Positions 1 through 6,196 of a stretch of 6,405 nucleotides of DNA are shown in pieces. Where the stretch lies: contig JAISII010000072.1 of the NCBI GenBank assembly GCA_031262125.1, positions 1-6,405 on the forward strand, read 5' to 3'. Origin of the DNA: Oscillospiraceae bacterium. GTDB lineage: Bacteria; Bacillota; Clostridia; Oscillospirales; Acutalibacteraceae. The notes below the pieces were generated by a model that saw only the letters and a list, made by a program, of their open reading frames with translations, did no database searches and had not been told where the DNA came from. Positions within the stretch are counted from its first letter, which is position 1, and each line of letters opens with the position of its first letter. Both the position numbers and the translations under genes were made by a program.

Positions 1-281
1 CCCTGTGCAAGCATTTGTTCTACCGCTGCTTTTGGTGTGCCGTAAAAATTGCCGCAATAGCCGGCGTACTCTAAAAATTCGCCGTTTGCAACCATTTGCA
101 AAAACTTTTCTTTGGTTACAAAAAAGTATTCTCGTCCGTCAACCTCGCCGGGGCGTGGCTTGCGTGTGGTTGCCGAAACCGAGAGCTTTGCCGTGCTGTC
201 GGTTAGCAGCAGTTGCCGCATTATTGTACCCTTGCCCACGCCGGAACACCCGGTATAAACTATCAGCTTGCCTTGTTTCAT
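1..281 (-). CDS. gmk: Guanylate kinase, N-terminal part (cut by window edge)
   Basis: Cytosolic guanylate kinase, which transfers phosphate from ATP to GMP to make GDP. Only the first 93 codons are present; a full enzyme is about 190-210 residues. The P-loop is at residues 11-19 (GCSGVGKGT). The GMP-binding block SATTRKPRPGEVDGREYFF follows at about 36-54. EFLEYAGYCGNFYGTP at about 69-83 is the family's usual EFLEwaeVfGnyYGTP segment. Start ATG at 281 is preceded by AAAGGG with about 11 nt spacing. The P-loop is slightly unusual, with Thr-Gly-Cys where most homologues have Ser-Gly-Pro. It lies 35 bp after remA with no terminator between them, matching the conserved yicC-remA-gmk order; rpoZ would be expected next, outside the window. 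Identity is near certain; completeness cannot be judged. Confidence 0.96.
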   Translation of the reverse strand, partial: MKQGKLIVYTGCSGVGKGTIMRQLLLTDSTAKLSVSATTRKPRPGEVDGREYFFVTKEKFLQMVANGEFLEYAGYCGNFYGTPKAAVEQMLAQ

Positions 282-316
282 ATAGCTTTTAACCCTTTGC
301 TTTTCTAAGTTATTTA

Positions 317-556
317 TTATTCGGCTGTATTAATTCGGCTCTCTACAACCTCGGGAGAGAGCGAGGACAACACAACATGGTTGCTGTCGGTTAAAATTGC
401 AGTTTTGCAGTGCCGCCCATAGGTGGCGTCAATTGCCAGTCCGTTCTGCTTTGCTCCGGCAATAACCCTCTTAACGGGTGCCGAATCCGGGTTCATAACC
501 GCCACAATACGGATGTCGGATACATAGTTGCCAAAGCCTATGTTAATAAGTTTCAT
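317..556 (-). CDS. remA: RemA-family (DUF370) DNA-binding regulator
   Basis: A 79-residue RemA/DUF370 protein. In Bacillus subtilis RemA is a DNA-binding activator of biofilm-matrix and osmoprotection genes and forms ring-like oligomers that bend DNA. The family signature is clear: MKLINIGFGN at the N-terminus, RIVAVMNPDSAPVKR at 16-30, IDATYGR at 42-48, and ILTDSNHVVLSSLSPE at 54-69. The start at 556 fits the family. The best Shine-Dalgarno-like stretch, GAAAGG at 573-578, is about 16 nt away, with an A7 run just before the ATG, so translation initiation may be weak. The usual GRRTR basic motif reads GRHCK here (47-51), which could change DNA contacts. It sits between yicC and gmk as in most Bacillota. 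The family call is firm; that it controls a matrix in this organism is inference. Confidence 0.95.
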   Translation of the reverse strand: MKLINIGFGNYVSDIRIVAVMNPDSAPVKRVIAGAKQNGLAIDATYGRHCKTAILTDSNHVVLSSLSPEVVESRINTAE

Positions 557-655
557 TTTTTTTGACCATTAGCCTTTCAGCTTACAAAAATATATAAATT
601 GCACAAGCCCTGCGGGCGAAAAGATATGTGTTTAAAAACCTGTAACTAAATACAA

Positions 656-1531
656 TTACTCAACATTTTGAATTTGCTCACGTATTTTTTCAAGCTCGCT
701 TTTAATTTCGACTACTATGTGAGAAATCTCGCTGTTTTGCACTTTGGAGCCTATGGTATTTGTTTCTCGGTTCATTTCCTGCAATATAAAATCAAGCTTA
801 CGTCCCACGGCTTGGTCTGACTCCAGCATTTTTGCAAATTGCCCAAAGTGGCTGCGTAGCCGCACGGTTTCTTCGGCAATTGCAACCTTGTCGGAGAATA
901 TTGCAACCTCGGTTATTATCCGTTGCTCGTCATAGCCCGCACCTTGCAGCATTTCGTCAATTTTATCTTTAAGCCGCTTCTCATAATCAAGCTGCATTTG
1001 GGGGCTTTTTTCTTCAATAACCGCCACAAGCTCCAAAATTCGCTCTGCACGGCTTTGTACATCTGCTTTAAGCTTATTCCCCTCGGCAATACGCATATCT
1101 ACAAACGCTTGCAGTGCAGCCTCAACCGCAGGCATAACGTCGCTCAGCACCTTGTCTTCGTCCTGCTGTGCCTTGCGTACCGTAAAAATATCGTTATATC
1201 GTGCCACTGTGCTTACCGAAATGTCGTCTTTTATTTCACAGCCCGCTGCAAGCTCTTTTAAGGCGGCAACATAGCCGTCTGCCAAGGGTTTGTTAAGCTC
1301 TACTACAACGTCTTCGTCCTCGGCGGCACTAAGCGATACAAACATATCCACCTTGCCTCGGGCAACCTGTTTGCCTACAACGGTTTTTATTTTATCTTCT
1401 AAAAAGTTAAATCCACGAGTAGTTCGGCAAGAAAACTCAAAAAACCTGTGGTTTACACTTTTAATTTCTACCACAATATCACGGGCGTTAATTTTGCCGT
1501 CAAACCGCCCAAAACCTGTCATACTTTTCAT
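656..1531 (-). CDS. yicC: YicC/YloC-family endoribonuclease
   Basis: A 291-residue full-length member of the YicC family (YicC-like N-terminal domain followed by DUF1732). Characterised members, B. subtilis YloC and E. coli YicC, are endoribonucleases acting in RNA turnover; E. coli YicC affects decay of the small RNA RyhB. Visible signatures are MTGFGR at residues 4-9, VVEIKSVNHRFFEF at about 20-33, a charged helical middle (about 150-210), and the C-terminal block GRKLDFILQEMNRETNTIGSK near 244-264, which is the family hallmark. The start MKSMTGFGR matches the usual MIRSMTGFGR, and GAAAGG lies about 13 nt upstream of the ATG at 1531. The gene follows the DUF2079 gene after 45 bp and precedes remA by 99 bp, so co-transcription is likely. 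Nothing looks broken. Confidence 0.95.
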   Translation of the reverse strand: MKSMTGFGRFDGKINARDIVVEIKSVNHRFFEFSCRTTRGFNFLEDKIKTVVGKQVARGKVDMFVSLSAAEDEDVVVELNKPLADGYVAALKELAAGCEIKDDISVSTVARYNDIFTVRKAQQDEDKVLSDVMPAVEAALQAFVDMRIAEGNKLKADVQSRAERILELVAVIEEKSPQMQLDYEKRLKDKIDEMLQGAGYDEQRIITEVAIFSDKVAIAEETVRLRSHFGQFAKMLESDQAVGRKLDFILQEMNRETNTIGSKVQNSEISHIVVEIKSELEKIREQIQNVE

Positions 1532-1576
1532 TTGCTTTTGAATTCCTTTCGTTTTTGCAAATTCGCCTTATTTGCG

Positions 1577-3421
1577 TTAGCCTTGCTTTTTATAAAGCTG
1601 CAAATTCATTACACTGTCTGTAAGCACATAGCCGTGTGCATCCAAAAAGGCTTTTGCCCCCGATTCTTCATTCTCAACCGTTGAAGAGTTTAGCAAATAA
1701 TAGTCGGTAGCCGTGCTTTGACCATATTGTGCAGGGAACGAATACAGCTCGTCGATGTAATAAAGATGAGCAGTGTACTGGTGGTCGGTAGTAATTGAAG
1801 CATCGGCGGGTATTTTTGCCAAAAATTCATCGTAAGTTTTGTAAATTGACTTGTTCGCCTCGTAAGTATTTGGGTAATTCTGAAAACTTGCCAAATATAA
1901 GCCCGATGTCATAATAATGCTCATAGCCGCAGAAAAAACAAGGAGCTTTTGCCGCAGCTGAGGTTTTAACTCGCAAAACACCATAACAAGCATAAATACC
2001 ATTAACGCCGCCACACCATAGGTGTATTGGAAGTCCACATCAAACTGATATACCCAGTTGGACATTAGGTCGATTACCAGCATTGGCACAAACAGCACCA
2101 ACATTGACTTCTTTTTTGAAAAAAACGGTGCAAACCCCACCGGTATAAGCATCCATAATATAAACGGAACTTTTGCCGGGGTAAACACTTGCTCGATTAA
2201 AAACCCGAGGTTAAAGAAAATGGTTTTTACAACCTCTCCCAAACCGCCTTGACCATTGGGCATATAGTTTATAAAGCGGCTGTCCATAATCTCGCCGCCA
2301 AAAAGCACAATTACGTTTGCCGCAACCGCAAAATACAGCAATGCCGCAGCCAAAACAATTGCCCCACGCAAGCGTTCCTTTTGGCAAAAAATCATATATA
2401 AAGCCATTGCCGCAATATAAATCGGTGCATCCTCTTTAACCGACATTACCAAAATGCCGAAAACAAGCAGCAACCAATTGTTTTTGCTGACCATTGCATA
2501 TGCAAACCAGAGCAGCAAAACTGTTAGGAATTTATTTTCGTGGAAGTCATAAATTGTTCCGTTTGAAAGGGTTGGGTAAAAAATATAAACAATTATAAAG
2601 CAAAGCGTTGCCATATCCGAAAACTTAAAAAATCGGCACAGCTTAACCACGGCAAAAACGCCTGCGGCAATAAATGCACCTTGCAGCACAAATAATGTTT
2701 CGGGGTGAGGGTAAATGCAATAAAATGGCAACAGCAAATAAAAAAACGGAGAAAAATGCACGCCAAAATGAGAGAAGAAAATATCCCGCTCGATTGTTGT
2801 GTTTGGCAGCCCCGTTGTACGCATTTGTTCAAACATTTGAATAAACACACCAAAATCGAACGCAGATGCCCAATACATTTTATAACGGCAAATGCAAACC
2901 CACGCAACAAAAACAGTAAACGCCAACGCCATACAGGCGGCAATAACCCAAACCAACCATTTTGGCAAATTTAGCTTTGCAAACCTGTATGTTTCAAGCT
3001 TATTACCCGTGCAAACCCACGCAACCACCGCAAACATAACCAGTGCCAGCCCGATGATGAAATATATCTTAACCGGGTCTTCTTTGCTTGCTGCAACTTC
3101 GTTACATAGCATTGCAGCATACAGCACCGACGATATTAATAAGGTGTAGGGCGTTGCAGCCTTTGCATTTGCCGCCGCAGCTGCAACCATAAGAATAGCG
3201 ACAGTTGCAACCATAACAAGTATAAACGCAACCTGATTTACTCCGCTTGAGAAAATCAGATTGTTAAAGCTTTGGCTTGAAGTAATGAGTGTGAACACAG
3301 AAGCCACGCAAAAACCCGCCGCAAGCATTGCCGCAATATGGTCAAGCGGGCAAAGCTCTAAAAATCGGGCGACTTTTTTGTTGCCGTATAACGCATTCCT
3401 AAGTTCTATAATTTTTTTCAT
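1577..3421 (-). CDS. DUF2079 multi-pass membrane protein (putative GT-C-like)
   Basis: A 614-residue polytopic membrane protein recognised as DUF2079. The family has no settled function, but its architecture (many helices, conserved acidic and aromatic loops, C-terminal extracytoplasmic part) resembles GT-C glycosyltransferases that use polyprenyl-phosphate sugars. By eye there are about 10-13 hydrophobic segments, from about residue 27 to 511. Family-type motifs are FDFGVFIQ (188-195), HFGVHFSP (218-225), YDFHENKF (291-298) and VKEDAP (328-333). The last ~100 residues are soluble, with IPADASITTDHQYTAHL at about 537-553, typical of the family's C-terminus. Start ATG at 3421 has AAGGA about 10 nt upstream. 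It lies 47 bp after another GT-C type gene, suggesting the two act on the same envelope glycan; that pairing is inference. Transferase activity itself is unproven. Confidence 0.88.
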   Translation of the reverse strand: MKKIIELRNALYGNKKVARFLELCPLDHIAAMLAAGFCVASVFTLITSSQSFNNLIFSSGVNQVAFILVMVATVAILMVAAAAANAKAATPYTLLISSVLYAAMLCNEVAASKEDPVKIYFIIGLALVMFAVVAWVCTGNKLETYRFAKLNLPKWLVWVIAACMALAFTVFVAWVCICRYKMYWASAFDFGVFIQMFEQMRTTGLPNTTIERDIFFSHFGVHFSPFFYLLLPFYCIYPHPETLFVLQGAFIAAGVFAVVKLCRFFKFSDMATLCFIIVYIFYPTLSNGTIYDFHENKFLTVLLLWFAYAMVSKNNWLLLVFGILVMSVKEDAPIYIAAMALYMIFCQKERLRGAIVLAAALLYFAVAANVIVLFGGEIMDSRFINYMPNGQGGLGEVVKTIFFNLGFLIEQVFTPAKVPFILWMLIPVGFAPFFSKKKSMLVLFVPMLVIDLMSNWVYQFDVDFQYTYGVAALMVFMLVMVFCELKPQLRQKLLVFSAAMSIIMTSGLYLASFQNYPNTYEANKSIYKTYDEFLAKIPADASITTDHQYTAHLYYIDELYSFPAQYGQSTATDYYLLNSSTVENEESGAKAFLDAHGYVLTDSVMNLQLYKKQG

Positions 3422-3468
3422 ATCCTACTCTTCCTTGCTTTGATTTTGTAACTTGAATTTTTAAAAAC

Positions 3469-5658
3469 TCAAAAATAATCACTTGAGGTTTCATCAAATA
3501 GTTTTTTCTCTGCACTATAGCTTGTTTTGTTTGTTACCTTATAAAACCCCTGAGGAGAACCAACTGCCTGCAAACCATAGCGAGAAATCAACTCGCCGCT
3601 TTGCACCGCCGAAATAGAAAATATAAAATCGGGCTGAATGTAATTGTCTATTAAATAGTTCATTGCTTTTGTATCTCCGGTAGACAAAGCCGGCGGAGCA
3701 TAAGTTTTTATGCCTGTATATGGACCGAATATAAACGGAGAAGAGTCATATTGGTCGGCAAAAAACATAACTGCATTTGGGTTTTGGGCTTTTATTGTTT
3801 GTGCCATTGCGGGGTAGTTATATACGCCGGAAGTAATGTATACTTGGTTTATTACCGAAGCTTTTGCCGTTTGATACGAACCCAAAACCGAAAACAGCAC
3901 CAAAAGCCCGCACACAAATGCCGTGCCAAAGTTAAGCACAACCGAGCGTGAAGCTTTTTTATGGTTCATACAATAAACATCTTCCACAACCTCTTGTTGC
4001 TTTTGGTTTACGGCAAGCTGACGCAATGCTTCGATTTTTTTGGTATCCTTCCTAAAAGCGGCAACCGCATAGCACAATTGTGCACTAAAGAAAATTAATA
4101 TCGCCCACGTTTCTGTATGATAAAAATCATAATTAAAGCCGTTAACCCAAATAACTAAAAATTTTATAATGCACAAAATAAGCATAATCAAACTAATTGT
4201 TGCAAGCTTTGCGTTTGCTTTTAAAAAGCGAACAAAGGGCTTGCCCCGTGTAAAGTTAAGCACCATCAGCATTACCCACACCGCAAGTGCAACCAAACCA
4301 AGCTGCCCAGCCGAGCCAATAAAACCGTCCTCCCAAACGTGTGCAAGCTTATAGTCAACCAATTGCGTAAGCCAAGAGTCTTGTGCTGTAAAAAGGTTGC
4401 TTTGCACAACGCCGGGCGAATAATAACGTGCCGTGGTTGCGGGCAAAGTTAAAAGCCAAAGCGTAGAGGTATCGCTTATCCAAAAACTACCGAAGTTAAT
4501 TAAAGAATAGATAACCCACGGCAGCACCAACACCGCAAACCCTGCAAGCCAGCACAAAGCATTTTTTGCACGATTGCCCTTGCGGGAGAACGCCAAAACA
4601 GCAACAAAAATGCCTATAGCAAACACTGCAAAATCGGTTTTGGTTACCATTGCCGCCCCACAGGCTATGCCCGCTGCCAAAGCTTTGCGTTTTGTAATAT
4701 TGGGCAAGGCAAGCACACAATAAAGTGCAACCAAAAACAACGCCAAAGCAAGCGGCACTGCACGTGCAGCTTTAACCTCGGTTAAATAAGTGTCATTGCT
4801 CATTAAAAACCCTGCGGTTAATGCCGCAGCATATGAGTTTTTGAAATAGCGGTTAGAAATTTTATAAAGAATATAGCAAGTAAAAAAGCTGCACGCCACA
4901 TTAACCACAACACCGCTATACACTTTCAGCCCCGTAAGCGAATTGACAATTGCGATTAAAAACGGGTAAAAATAAGGGAAGGTTACAGCCAAATCAGTAT
5001 CGTAAACATATTGACGCACGGTGTCTACCTGACCAAAGCCGCCGAATATATGGCGGGACATATCAAAATAGGTGTACGAATCGGGCGAGAAAACATCGGG
5101 CGAGTACACACAATACGCCATCATATAAAACGCAGAGAAGAGAATAACCGCCGCACACACACGCCTGCCGATGTTAACCAGCGGTGCAATAAACGCCCCC
5201 AGCAACAAAAAGTAGTGTGCCGCAAACAAAATAACCATAAGCCGTGCCGAGTTGTTATCGGACGCAAAAGCAAACAAATAAGCAAGGGGGAAGTTAAGTG
5301 CACAAAGCTTATATATAAATTTGTTAGGAGTGAGCAAACTTGTGCTCATATGGTTAACCAACATTAAAAACAGCAGACCAAACAAAAGCCCCATTGCAAA
5401 GCCGGTAAACAAAACCGCCGCCCCTGCATTGGTAAACGAAAGCAAAGCCACCATTAAATATGAAGGCTGCAACGCAAAAAACACATTAAGCAGCAACTGC
5501 TTTGTTGATAATCCGCTGTAAAATTTAAGCCTTTTTGTAAAAGACCCTTTTAAGGTTTGCACAAAACTACTCAACACAAATTCTCCTTTACTTAAAAACG
5601 GCAATTTACCGCAACAAAATAACTGATAATCAAATTTATTCATTTTATATGATACCAT
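3469..5658 (-). CDS. Membrane glycosyltransferase, GT-C fold (GT39/ArnT-like)
   Basis: A 729-residue membrane protein with the layout of GT-C transferases (PMT/ArnT-like), which move a sugar from a polyprenyl-phosphate donor to an acceptor on the outer face of the membrane. After an N-terminal membrane pair (about 56-103) and further helices (about 117-185) comes the acidic first-loop motif SPDSYTYFDMSRHI (191-204; Asp193 is the likely catalytic-type residue). Next come FPYFYPFLIA (227-236), KAARAVPLALAL (296-307), AAMVTKTDF (335-343) and LPWVIYSLINFGSFW (379-393), each the counterpart of a conserved family segment. Residues ~600-729 form an extracytoplasmic tail after a final helix (about 575-594). 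Sugar and acceptor cannot be read from sequence. ATG at 5658 has AAGGA 5 nt upstream, but a stronger AAAGGAG precedes an in-frame GTG at 5577 (codon 28), so the real start may be there. It is the first gene of the presumed minus-strand operon. Confidence 0.83.
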   Translation of the reverse strand: MVSYKMNKFDYQLFCCGKLPFLSKGEFVLSSFVQTLKGSFTKRLKFYSGLSTKQLLLNVFFALQPSYLMVALLSFTNAGAAVLFTGFAMGLLFGLLFLMLVNHMSTSLLTPNKFIYKLCALNFPLAYLFAFASDNNSARLMVILFAAHYFLLLGAFIAPLVNIGRRVCAAVILFSAFYMMAYCVYSPDVFSPDSYTYFDMSRHIFGGFGQVDTVRQYVYDTDLAVTFPYFYPFLIAIVNSLTGLKVYSGVVVNVACSFFTCYILYKISNRYFKNSYAAALTAGFLMSNDTYLTEVKAARAVPLALALFLVALYCVLALPNITKRKALAAGIACGAAMVTKTDFAVFAIGIFVAVLAFSRKGNRAKNALCWLAGFAVLVLPWVIYSLINFGSFWISDTSTLWLLTLPATTARYYSPGVVQSNLFTAQDSWLTQLVDYKLAHVWEDGFIGSAGQLGLVALAVWVMLMVLNFTRGKPFVRFLKANAKLATISLIMLILCIIKFLVIWVNGFNYDFYHTETWAILIFFSAQLCYAVAAFRKDTKKIEALRQLAVNQKQQEVVEDVYCMNHKKASRSVVLNFGTAFVCGLLVLFSVLGSYQTAKASVINQVYITSGVYNYPAMAQTIKAQNPNAVMFFADQYDSSPFIFGPYTGIKTYAPPALSTGDTKAMNYLIDNYIQPDFIFSISAVQSGELISRYGLQAVGSPQGFYKVTNKTSYSAEKKLFDETSSDYF
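5575..5589 (-). promoter_or_regulatory. Internal ribosome binding site with alternative GTG start
   Basis: Within the annotated glycosyltransferase gene, AAAGGAG (5583-5589 on the minus strand) lies 5 nt before an in-frame GTG (5575-5577, codon 28) and 8 nt before an in-frame TTG (codon 29). It is a better Shine-Dalgarno match than the AAGGA in front of the ATG at 5658. Residues 1-27 (Cys/Phe-rich, no recognisable motif) could therefore be untranslated leader. The alternative is that Lys-Gly-Glu codons spell AAAGGAGAA by chance. Confidence 0.5.
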
Positions 5659-5748
5659 ACTTTTCCTTAAAAAGCAATTTATATTTGATAAATTAAGCAG
5701 AAATTAATCAGAAAATACGCCAAATTAATTATGAATAAATTGTTAAAA

Positions 5749-5757
5749 TGTGGATAA
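5749..5757 (-). promoter_or_regulatory. Single consensus DnaA box
   Basis: TGTGGATAA on the plus strand, i.e. TTATCCACA on the minus strand, is an exact match to the standard DnaA box. Only one copy is seen, with no cluster and no replication genes nearby, so it is not an origin. It could be a DnaA-responsive regulatory site for the minus-strand operon, or chance in AT-rich DNA. Confidence 0.35.
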
Positions 5758-5895
5758 CATATTGTGGTAAACAAAATTTTAAGCTCTATTTATGGCTTAA
5801 ATACTGGGTGTTCACAATTTGGTAAAAATTAAATTTCTATTTTAGAAAAATAACCACCGATTTTCTACAGTTCCTCCAAACAAACGCTGTTATTA

Positions 5896-5912
5896 AATTC
5901 TTATTAAGAATT
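5896..5912. repeat. Perfect AT-rich dyad (8-1-8)
   Basis: AATTCTTA, one central T, then TAAGAATT: a perfect 17-bp palindrome, 71 bp upstream of the -35 of the plus-strand promoter. Possible operator for a dimeric regulator. It would be a weak RNA hairpin because only two G-C pairs are present, and no gene ends here that would need a terminator. Confidence 0.5.
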
Positions 5913-5947
5913 ATTTTTGTGTTTCCGACAAGAAATATCACCCTTTT

Positions 5948-5964
5948 TTGTGCATGTTGCACAA
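5948..5964. promoter_or_regulatory. Perfect dyad TTGTGCA-TGT-TGCACAA, candidate operator
   Basis: A perfect 7-3-7 inverted repeat ending 19 bp upstream of the TTGACA -35, i.e. centred near -62 of the predicted transcription start. That is a common position for an activator site of a dimeric helix-turn-helix regulator. It is followed by TTTT on the plus strand, but no plus-strand gene ends here, so a terminator role is unlikely. The cognate protein is unknown. Confidence 0.5.
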
Positions 5965-5983
5965 TTTTGACCACCCGTTTTTG

Positions 5984-6012
5984 TTGACAATTACTAAAAA
6001 ATCGGCTATAAT
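5984..6012 (+). promoter_or_regulatory. Perfect consensus sigma-A promoter
   Basis: TTGACA (5984-5989) and TATAAT (6007-6012) are separated by exactly 17 bp, so both hexamers and the spacer match the housekeeping sigma factor consensus. The expected transcription start is at about 6018-6020. It drives the plus-strand wall-protein gene through an approximately 187-nt leader. Such a strong core promoter usually needs control by another layer, which fits the upstream dyads and the structured leader. Confidence 0.9.
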
Positions 6013-6021
6013 GCGTTATGT

Positions 6022-6062
6022 ACTTTGCAAGGCGAACTGTTTTAAAACGCCTTTTTCAAAGT
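6022..6062 (+). repeat. Two-part hairpin at the start of the leader RNA
   Basis: ACTTTG (6022-6027) pairs with CAAAGT (6057-6062), and inside it AAGGCG (6029-6034) pairs with CGCCTT (6048-6053). One unpaired C lies on one side and TTT on the other, with a 13-nt loop. The inner stem followed by T's looks like a weak terminator. The outer stem would sequester those T's, so the two readings are alternative states. Confidence 0.55.
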
Positions 6063-6072
6063 CCCCTACATC

Positions 6073-6127
6073 CGTTACCAACAAATTAAATTTTAAAAAA
6101 TTTGGTAACGATATTCGGAGCGTTACC
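6073..6127 (+). promoter_or_regulatory. Mutually exclusive hairpins (CGTTACC x2 versus GGTAACG)
   Basis: CGTTACC occurs at 6073-6079 and again at 6121-6127; its complement GGTAACG occurs once between them (6104-6110). Fold 1 pairs CGTTACCAA with TTGGTAACG (9 bp, 6073-6081 with 6102-6110) around an AT-rich loop. Fold 2 pairs GGTAACG with the second copy (7 bp, 10-nt loop), directly next to the GGCTG/CAGCC hairpin. The two cannot form together, which is the layout of an RNA switch. Neither fold directly covers the ribosome binding site. Confidence 0.5.
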
Positions 6128-6129
6128 CC

Positions 6130-6155
6130 GGCTGACGACAAAACTACGAACAGCC
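6130..6155 (+). repeat. GGCTG/CAGCC hairpin in leader
   Basis: GGCTG (6130-6134) pairs with CAGCC (6151-6155) across a 16-nt loop. It lies 2 nt after the second CGTTACC, so it could stack on fold 2 of the neighbouring module. No U-run follows, so it is not a terminator. Confidence 0.4.
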
Positions 6156-6190
6156 AAACACCTATAATAAAACGCCCGAAAATAAAAACA

Positions 6191-6196
6191 AAGGAG
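6191..6196 (+). promoter_or_regulatory. Ribosome binding site of the wall-protein gene
   Basis: AAGGAG with a 9-nt spacer to the ATG at 6206. It decides the start over the in-frame upstream ATGs at 5954 and 6011, which have no such site and which precede or overlap the promoter's -10. Confidence 0.85.

Larger units (their letters stand above)
5659..5983. other. AT-rich divergent intergenic region, upstream half
   Basis: About 325 bp without a credible gene on either strand, lying between the minus-strand operon and the plus-strand promoter. It must hold the operon's promoter, but none is convincing on the minus strand. The best is CATAAT (5728-5733) with a poor -35 TTATCC (5752-5757, 18 bp away); TATAAA at 5678-5683 lacks a -35. 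A consensus DnaA box (5749-5757) and two perfect dyads (5896-5912, 5948-5964) lie here. A weaker inverted repeat, TTTAAGC/GCTTAAA, occurs at 5778-5784 and 5795-5801. Confidence 0.6.

Noticed and set aside
607..617. GCCC-TGC-GGGC hairpin between yicC and remA as a terminator
   Set aside because: Only 4 bp and no U-run directly after it on the minus strand, so it should not end transcription.
923..1261. 112-codon plus-strand ORF inside yicC
   Set aside because: It is antisense to the well-recognised yicC gene, and its Cys/His/Phe-rich translation has no family features; it is a shadow.
5011..5367. 118-codon plus-strand ORF inside the glycosyltransferase gene
   Set aside because: Antisense shadow of a gene with clear GT-C motifs; basic, low-sense translation and no recognisable domain.
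5778..5801. TTTAAGC/GCTTAAA inverted repeat as a regulatory site
   Set aside because: AT-dominated 7-bp arms with a 10-nt gap, easily produced by chance in this region; only mentioned within the intergenic entry.
5659..5983. Replication origin
   Set aside because: Only one DnaA box, no box cluster and no dnaA/dnaN or other replication gene nearby.
6018..6089. 23-codon leader mini-ORF starting at the predicted transcription start
   Set aside because: It would need leaderless initiation, has no ribosome binding site and shows no runs of a particular amino acid that would suggest attenuation.
6163..6168. Second perfect TATAAT in the leader as a promoter
   Set aside because: No acceptable -35 hexamer at 16-18 bp upstream (the positions read AC-rich); the 5984-6012 promoter is far better.
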